From assembly GCA_018897435.1 (NCBI GenBank), contig JAHIKI010000028.1, positions 1 to 35,508 on the forward strand: a stretch of DNA of 35,508 bases, given 5' to 3'. Positions 30,459 to 35,508 of the stretch are shown piece by piece. Position 1 is the first letter of the stretch; each line of letters opens with the position of its first letter. The translations under genes and the position numbers were made by a program. Origin of the DNA: Acidobacteriota bacterium. Its GTDB lineage: Bacteria > Acidobacteriota > Aminicenantia > UBA2199. Under the pieces are notes generated by a model. The model did not search any database, was not told where the DNA came from, and saw only the letters and a list, made by a program, of their open reading frames with translations.

Positions 30459-31910
30459 ATGAAAAAAACCGGAATTTTTCTACTGTTGCTGCTTTGTGCC
30501 TGGCTGGCTTTTAGCGAACATGTATCTTTTGCCGATGCCAGGCAGGTAGCTGTCAATTGGATCAAAACACTCAATTCCGCTTTCAAGGATCAGGTGACTT
30601 TGACCACAGGGGAGATCCTGAGCCGCGATGGGATCGCTGTGGGTTACGTATTCCATTTTTCTCCGGCCGGGTACATGCTGGTCGCGGCCGAGGATTACCT
30701 GCCGCCCGTAAAACTATATTCCCTGAAAAACGATTTTGCTCGTGAAGGCCGGGATTTTGAAGACCAGGTTATCGGGACCCTCAGTTCCCTGATTCGCAAA
30801 GTTAACGCCAAAACTCTGGATCCGGAAAGGTATTTTCTGAAAAGCAATCGGGATAATTTCTCTTTTTTAAAAATGGAACGGCCGCAGGCTCAGATGCTGA
30901 CGGTGCCAAATCCAGTCCAGGACGCGGTGCCGTTCTTGCGTACCGCCTGGAACCAGGGAGATCCTTACAATTTGCAATGTCCGACGATCAACGGTAGGAG
31001 GCCTCCCTGCGGCTGCGTGGCCACGGCTTTCGCCCAGATCTTCTATCATTATCGGTATCCGGCGGCGGGCCAGGGTTCGCACAGTTACATTTGGAATGAA
31101 AAAACCCTGACGGCCAATTTCAACCATCCCTACAAATGGGAGCAGATGCTTCTCAATTACCAGGCGACAACGGCAAGCACGGAACAGAAGGAGGCCGTTG
31201 CGCAATTGATGTACGATGTGGGTGTGGCTTTTGAAATGGACTACGGCTTGAGGGGCAGCGGCGCCTATGCAACCGATGCCTTGACCGCCTTGCCCTTGTT
31301 CTTCAAATACTCTGATGACATAAAGGCGATCGATCGCAGCCAAGTGAGCACGGACAGCCAGTGGTTCGACATTGCCCAACAGCAGGTGGACAAGGGCTTG
31401 CCGGTGGCTTTTTCCATCTACAATGACGATTCCGGCCATGAAGTGGTCATTGACGGCTACCGTGTTTCCCAAGGCGCGACCACTTTTCACATTAACATGG
31501 GCTGGGGGGGATCTTATGACGGTTATTATTCCCTGAACAATATCGACGGGTTCGAAGTAGACGAATGGCAAATTTTTGTATACGATATTTATCCGCCCGG
31601 ATATCTTGACGTACAGCCGCCGCAAAACACCGGTGGTGAGGCTCATTTGAACGAAAGCCTATTCTTTTCCCAGTATGTCTGCCGCGTTTTCTGGGATGCT
31701 AGTCCCAACGGTGACGACAATCTAAGCAAGTATGTTGTTTTACAAAAGGACAGCCAGAGCAATGTGGCGGCATTGAGCGAGGTTTTGCCTCAGGTCAAGG
31801 AATATGTTTTTCGCAGCACCGATTATAGCGCCTGCAGTTACGCGGTGGTGGCGGTCGATCAAACTGGCCGGCAATCCCCGGCCAAGTATTTTTCACTGGT
31901 TCTGCGCTGA
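30459..31910 (+). CDS. Secreted C10 (streptopain) family cysteine peptidase
   Basis: 483 residues from ATG 30459, chosen because GAGGT lies just upstream and a signal peptide begins there (KKTGIFLLLLLCAWLAF); the upstream in-frame ATG at 30426 lies within the promoter. Residues about 22-135 form the streptopain propeptide/Spi-like inhibitor domain (ADARQVAVNWI, YVFHFSPAGYMLVAAEDYLP). Mature peptidase: Cys186 in PPCGCVATAFAQIFYHY, the catalytic Cys of the GCVAT motif; His327 in DDSGHEVVIDGY; Trp349 in MGWGGSYDGYY. A C-terminal domain of about 100 residues (from 385) looks like a fibronectin-like sandwich. It is exported as an inactive precursor and likely degrades external proteins for nutrition. 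No neighbouring dedicated inhibitor is seen. Confidence 0.93.
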   Translation: MKKTGIFLLLLLCAWLAFSEHVSFADARQVAVNWIKTLNSAFKDQVTLTTGEILSRDGIAVGYVFHFSPAGYMLVAAEDYLPPVKLYSLKNDFAREGRDFEDQVIGTLSSLIRKVNAKTLDPERYFLKSNRDNFSFLKMERPQAQMLTVPNPVQDAVPFLRTAWNQGDPYNLQCPTINGRRPPCGCVATAFAQIFYHYRYPAAGQGSHSYIWNEKTLTANFNHPYKWEQMLLNYQATTASTEQKEAVAQLMYDVGVAFEMDYGLRGSGAYATDALTALPLFFKYSDDIKAIDRSQVSTDSQWFDIAQQQVDKGLPVAFSIYNDDSGHEVVIDGYRVSQGATTFHINMGWGGSYDGYYSLNNIDGFEVDEWQIFVYDIYPPGYLDVQPPQNTGGEAHLNESLFFSQYVCRVFWDASPNGDDNLSKYVVLQKDSQSNVAALSEVLPQVKEYVFRSTDYSACSYAVVAVDQTGRQSPAKYFSLVLR

Positions 31911-31917
31911 AAAAAGC

Positions 31918-32376
31918 TTATTTGAAAAAAAAGTAACGGATACCCTGCAGGATGGCCAGGGTGTAGAATCCGGCCAGCACGTCATCGGTCATGATGCCGA
32001 TACCGCCGGGCAATGCTTCGCTTTTGTTGACCGGGTAAGGTTTTATAATGTCGAGAAGCCGGAAGAGTAAAAAGGCGGCGATATAAAACCCAGCTTGCCG
32101 GGGCAGAAACCAGAGGCTTACCAGTTGGCCGGCCACTTCATCGATGACGCATGCGCGCGGATCCTTTTTTTGATAGTGCTTTTCGCTAAGTCCAGCAGCC
32201 GGGATGCCGATGGCGTATACAAATGCCGTGATCAGAGCCAGGAACACAAAGGGCAGCGTTGAGAGCGGCGTGAAAAAGACGATCAGCACGGTAAACAGAG
32301 ATGCCCATGTACCCGGGGCCACGGGCAAGTGGCCGGCTCCAAAAAAGGTGGCAATCACGATTCCGATTTTCTTCAT
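31918..32376 (-). CDS. pgpA: Phosphatidylglycerophosphatase A
   Basis: 152 residues, family length. Motifs in order: GAGHLPVAPGTWAS, DPRACVIDEVAGQLVSL, FLLFRLLDIIKPYPV and GGIGIMTDDVLAG, the acidic residues binding Mg2+. Three or four hydrophobic helices place it in the inner membrane, where it dephosphorylates phosphatidylglycerol phosphate to phosphatidylglycerol. Its ATG overlaps the rimO stop (ATGA), so it is the second gene of the rimO operon and converges on the peptidase gene with a seven-base gap. Confidence 0.95.
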   Translation of the reverse strand: MKKIGIVIATFFGAGHLPVAPGTWASLFTVLIVFFTPLSTLPFVFLALITAFVYAIGIPAAGLSEKHYQKKDPRACVIDEVAGQLVSLWFLPRQAGFYIAAFLLFRLLDIIKPYPVNKSEALPGGIGIMTDDVLAGFYTLAILQGIRYFFFK

Positions 32377-33701
32377 GATTTTTCTCCATGCAGCATTTCG
32401 TTCTGGAAACCGCTGATCTTGATGGAAAACATCTGGCTGCCTTCAATAAATTTGGCTTGCACCTCACAATGCCCATCGACTTCTGGCGCTTGGGCCCAGA
32501 TGCGGCCGATGGTGCTGTCGTGGGTCCAGGGGGCCAGCGGCAAAAACTGCAGAGTTCTTCCGACCAGGCCCTGGTTGAATTTTTTCATGTTCCGGTCCGA
32601 AACATCCAGGAGTATGTTTTTTCGGTCTTCGATAGTCTGCGGGTTTTTGCGGTTGGGCAGCTTGAATCCGGCCGTGTTCTCTTCGGGTGAAAAGGCGAAA
32701 GCCCCGATCCGCTCCAATTTGGCTTCGCCGGAAAAATCGAGAAGTTGCTTGAAGTCATCTTCGCTTTCGCCCGGGAAGCCGACGATGAAGGTGCTGCGCA
32801 GGACGGCATCAGGGAACCTTTTCCTGATCTCCCGCAGCAAACGCAGGTTTTTCTCATAGCTGCCGCCGCGATTCATTCTTTTCAATACGCGGGCTGAAAC
32901 GTGTTGAAAGGGGAGATCGAAATAGGGCAGGACCAACGGCCGGGCAAAACCGTCGAGAATTTCCGGAGTGACTTCCTCGGGCATCAGGTAAAGTACCCGC
33001 AGCCAGCGGAAACCCAACCCGGATATTTCCTTCAACAAGGCCGGCAGCTGCGAACACTTGCCCCTGTCCTTGCCAAAATAGGTGGAGTTCTGGGAAATAA
33101 GGTTCAATTCCTCCACGCCCTTTTTTTTCAATGCTTCGGCTTCTTTCAATATGGAAGGGATGGTTCTGGAGCGGAAAGGGCCGCGGATCTGCGGGATGGA
33201 ACAGAAACTGCAGGTCATGTTGCAGCCTTCGGAAATTTTGATGAAGCTGGAATTGGCGGTGGTGAATAGCGGCCGCTGGTTTTTGTCGGAATAAAGAAAA
33301 AGTTTTTGATCGGGATACTCAGTGGGTCGGCCGGCGGCGATGGCGGCGGCCAATTCCTCGATATCGTTGACGCCCCAGAGGATGTCGGCTTTGTCAAAGG
33401 TGGTTTGCAATTCCTTATGATAGCGCTGGATCAGGCAGCCGAAAACTGCCAGCTTTTTGATCTCGCCCTTTTCCTTTTTTTCCAGTGCGGTCAGGATCTC
33501 CTCAATACTCTCTTCCTTGGCGTCGCGGATGAAACCGCAAGTGTTGATAACCAGCCAGTCGGGATCTTCGTATTCGGAGACGATCTCCATTCCGTGTTCT
33601 TTCAGCATCCCGGCCAGCACTTCGCTGTCCACCGTGTTCTTGAAGCAACCCAGGCTGACAAATGACGCACTGCGGCGCTCAGGTTCTTGTTTTTTTTTCA
33701 T
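32373..33701 (-). CDS. rimO: Ribosomal protein S12 methylthiotransferase RimO
   Basis: 442 residues from ATG 33701; an upstream TTG at 33740 lies inside the promoter, so the ATG is right although its ribosome binding site is poor. The N-terminal UPF0004 domain binds the auxiliary 4Fe-4S cluster (Cys19 in LGCFKN, Cys55 in NTCGFI, Cys89 in FGCLIQRY). The radical-SAM cluster is Cys160, 164, 167 (CNMTCSFC), followed by IPQIRGPFRSR. A TRAM domain closes it. RimO adds a methylthio group to an Asp of S12; SIPQIRG and the S12-type spacing favour RimO over MiaB (which has CTFCIVPYTRG). First gene of the operon with pgpA. Confidence 0.95.
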   Translation of the reverse strand: MKKKQEPERRSASFVSLGCFKNTVDSEVLAGMLKEHGMEIVSEYEDPDWLVINTCGFIRDAKEESIEEILTALEKKEKGEIKKLAVFGCLIQRYHKELQTTFDKADILWGVNDIEELAAAIAAGRPTEYPDQKLFLYSDKNQRPLFTTANSSFIKISEGCNMTCSFCSIPQIRGPFRSRTIPSILKEAEALKKKGVEELNLISQNSTYFGKDRGKCSQLPALLKEISGLGFRWLRVLYLMPEEVTPEILDGFARPLVLPYFDLPFQHVSARVLKRMNRGGSYEKNLRLLREIRKRFPDAVLRSTFIVGFPGESEDDFKQLLDFSGEAKLERIGAFAFSPEENTAGFKLPNRKNPQTIEDRKNILLDVSDRNMKKFNQGLVGRTLQFLPLAPWTHDSTIGRIWAQAPEVDGHCEVQAKFIEGSQMFSIKISGFQNEMLHGEKS

Positions 33702-33730
33702 GGGAAAGGTTTTATCCTGGTCCAAAACCC

Positions 33731-33759
33731 ATTGTAGCAAAAGAATTTCCGCCGGGCAA
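33731..33759 (-). promoter_or_regulatory. Promoter of rimO-pgpA
   Basis: Minus strand: TTGCCC (33754-33759), 17 bases ending TGC, then TACAAT (33731-33736), an extended -10 box. Transcription would start near 33724, about 23 bases before the ATG at 33701. Confidence 0.6.
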
Positions 33760-33864
33760 CTGCAAATCTGTTGAAAAATTAAAATTACCTTGGCAACAAA
33801 TCCAATACAATGCTACATATTGTGCCGCTGTACCTGCTTGTCTTTCAGCCCTCCCGTTCGCCGG

Positions 33865-35358
33865 TCATGAGCTGGGGATCAGATATACATAATCGGTGCG
33901 CGTTTCGGTTGTCAAACCGCCGCCGTGGAAAACCAACGACAGGTAGGTCGGATTGTAGGTCGAATCGGTAAACGAATGCAGATTGGTATTGTTTATGTAA
34001 AACGTATAATTGCTGCCCACCTTGACAATTTTAAGCGTGTTCCACCTGTCGAGGCCCGCCTGGATGGCGCTCGATGTGCTGTATTTGATTAATGTATAGG
34101 TGCCGGTCCAACTTACAAAATTGAATGGATGAAAGCGAAAAATTTGGTAGTAGCCGGTTCTGTAATATGCGAAGAAATAGCCGTAGGCGCTGGTCTTGCT
34201 GGAGCTGGTGCCCAGGAAAATGGCGTTGGCGCCGGTGCCCCCCTTTTTGCGGTTCATTTCCGAAGATACCGTGTAGTCGCCGCTGAAGGAACGCAAGAAA
34301 ACATTGGGAGACCCTCCGGATGGGGTTCCAGTGTAGCGGTAATGGCCTCCGAAGATGCTCCACCCGGTCGAGTAATAGGGCGACCAGCATGTTGCGGCCG
34401 GGATGCCGAAATCTTCCCTGATGCCGATGGCCAGGGTAGGATTGACGGTGATGGTCTGGCCGACGTTGACGCTGACCGTCTGGTGGTATTCCTGGTAGCC
34501 GCAAGCGGCGGCGCGCACATGCACGTTCTTGTTGGTCACGGCCGTGGTGAAAAAGAAAGAGTGGGGGGTGGTAAAGCCGCTGTCAGCGTTATCCAGGTAG
34601 ATGCGCGCTCCGGCCGGAGTCGAGTTGACTATGAGGTTCGCCCCGTGCAGGTTTGCCGTCAGGGTGTGGTTGGCGTCCATGGCGATGGTTCCGGAATTGG
34701 CCGCGGACACGCTGTCCACCTTCACTTCCAGGTTGGCATAGCCGCTCTCGGGTGCGAAGTTATAGGGGACATTGGTGCCTCGCGCGTAGGAATATGTACC
34801 GCTGTTAGGGGTCCCGGTCACATGCGCCCCCTTGCTGACAGTTAAAACGAAGGTCTTGATGGCTTTGGCCTCAAGGGTATGGTTGGCGTTCATGGTCACG
34901 GTACCGCTGGCTGCGACCGGGGCTCCGTCCAGGGTCACGGACAAGTCGCTATAACCGCTTTGCAGGGAATAATTGTAATTAACTACCGTCCCTTTTTCAT
35001 TGGTCGATGTCCCGGCAGCGGGAGTCCCGGTGACGCCTTCACCTACGGTTACCGTCAGGGTGTATTTCTTTTTTTTCAGCACCAGGAAGTAGACCGCCGC
35101 TCCCCCGGCCACAACGACCAGGGCTACGATCAGCCAGGGGAATTTCTTCCCCTTTTTAATGGCGGGCGCGGACTCTTCCTTTTCAATGAAGCCGGTACTT
35201 TCACCCTTGCTGTTTTCCAACGACGCGGCTGAACTTTTTTCAGGCGCCGGAACAGCTGGAGCCGCGGGTGTCTGGTTGGCCCAGAAGCACAGCATGATGG
35301 TGAAGGCGATGATCACGAACATGGAAATCGGTTTGTGGTAAAAATTCACTAATTTCAT
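33865..35358 (-). CDS. Membrane-anchored InlB-repeat/PEGA/jelly-roll surface protein
   Basis: 497 residues from ATG 35358, chosen for GGGAGGAAG just upstream rather than the open frame to 35439. Segments: signal-like hydrophobic helix 11-27 (ISMFVIIAFTIMLCFW), Ala/Pro/Glu linker, transmembrane helix 73-94 (FPWLIVALVVVAGGAAVYF), two divergent InlB B-repeat-type domains about 98-168 and 169-238 (each YTLTV/FVLTV, VTGTP, YSLQSGYSDL/FAPESGYANL, NANHTL/DANHTL), a PEGA domain about 240-310 (LIVNSTPAGARIYLDNADSG), and from 315 a concanavalin/laminin-G-like sandwich (ILIKYS, WNTLKIVKVGSNYTFYINN, YLSLVFHGG). It is probably anchored in the envelope with repeats outside; ligand unknown, perhaps carbohydrate. 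Nothing in the 150 bases upstream to the window edge is recognisable. Confidence 0.8.
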   Translation of the reverse strand: MKLVNFYHKPISMFVIIAFTIMLCFWANQTPAAPAVPAPEKSSAASLENSKGESTGFIEKEESAPAIKKGKKFPWLIVALVVVAGGAAVYFLVLKKKKYTLTVTVGEGVTGTPAAGTSTNEKGTVVNYNYSLQSGYSDLSVTLDGAPVAASGTVTMNANHTLEAKAIKTFVLTVSKGAHVTGTPNSGTYSYARGTNVPYNFAPESGYANLEVKVDSVSAANSGTIAMDANHTLTANLHGANLIVNSTPAGARIYLDNADSGFTTPHSFFFTTAVTNKNVHVRAAACGYQEYHQTVSVNVGQTITVNPTLAIGIREDFGIPAATCWSPYYSTGWSIFGGHYRYTGTPSGGSPNVFLRSFSGDYTVSSEMNRKKGGTGANAIFLGTSSSKTSAYGYFFAYYRTGYYQIFRFHPFNFVSWTGTYTLIKYSTSSAIQAGLDRWNTLKIVKVGSNYTFYINNTNLHSFTDSTYNPTYLSLVFHGGGLTTETRTDYVYLIPSS

Positions 35359-35508
35359 TTCTTCCTCCCTTTGGAAAGAATATGATTTCTTTCCTCTCGA
35401 GTTTGGCCTTTTTTCAGGAAGATTTATGTTGTTAGGCAACGGGAACCCCTAGTGTTGAGCGTATAACACAGCAGTCTGCATGTTTGGGTACCAGTTTCTG
35501 TGACTTCG

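Noticed and set aside
35431..35437. GTTAGGC on the plus strand (GCCTAAC on the minus) resembles an attC core site.
   Set aside because: No partner core or hairpin lies within a normal attC length on either side; a seven-base match to a degenerate consensus is expected by chance.
1..35508. tRNA genes, rRNA genes and CRISPR arrays.
   Set aside because: I found no T-arm-like GGTTCGA clusters with acceptor stems and no regularly spaced repeats; the only repeats are those listed.

Overview
This is a bacterial chromosome segment. Lipoprotein signal sequences, PgpA and a PEGA/InlB-type surface protein suggest a diderm (Gram-negative) cell. NfnAB, a NuoEF-like module and the absence of any respiratory oxidase suggest an anaerobic or fermentative heterotroph. 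The gene mix (C10 peptidase, PEGA protein, sigma-54 regulation, much IS debris) reminds me of uncultured Acidobacteriota/Aminicenantes-type lineages, but nothing here proves that placement. I saw no rRNA, tRNA or CRISPR array.

Layout. 1-1994: three small plus-strand accessory genes (partial DUF2784 protein, secreted alpha/beta hydrolase, cupin); the hydrolase is flanked by integron attC-like sequences. 2040-3281: an AAA/DUF4143 ATPase. 3376-7392: a scrambled accessory patch holding a decayed methyltransferase, a CPBP protease/membrane protein/winged-helix operon, an intact inositol monophosphatase (IMPase), a DUF1186 stub and a RHH/RelE toxin-antitoxin pair. It is bracketed by a 3'-end copy and a 5'-end copy of an IMPase gene. 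7492-8673: a glycosyltransferase with an apparently leaderless promoter.

8701-22018 is the metabolic core. Six minus-strand genes, probably one operon, run from 19278 to 8701: a receiver protein with two Lrp/AsnC-type RAM domains, NuoE-like and NuoF-like subunits, a 1250-residue fusion (2Fe-2S, GltD/NfnB-like flavoprotein, ferredoxin and formate-dehydrogenase-like domains), a GAF/PAS histidine kinase and a sigma-54 activator. A good sigma-54 promoter (19331-19348) precedes the first gene, so the operon probably encodes its own regulators. Divergently, nfnA-nfnB encode the NADH-dependent ferredoxin:NADP+ oxidoreductase. Together this looks like a redox hub linking NAD(H), NADP(H) and ferredoxin pools.

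22030-28866 is a degraded mobile region with two 5'-truncated IS91-like elements, fragments of a SpoIIE-type phosphatase and truA, a GH-A glycoside hydrolase plus NodB-like lipoprotein pair, and a flavodoxin-like protein. Both IS copies carry short hairpin inserts (25 or 30 nt). One insert is present in one copy and cleanly absent from the other, so it is young and probably mobile. 28882-33701 is mostly housekeeping (truA, a TIGR00725-type protein, rpmB, pgpA, rimO) with a secreted C10 cysteine peptidase between divergent promoters. 33865-35358 encodes a membrane-anchored InlB-repeat/PEGA/jelly-roll surface protein.
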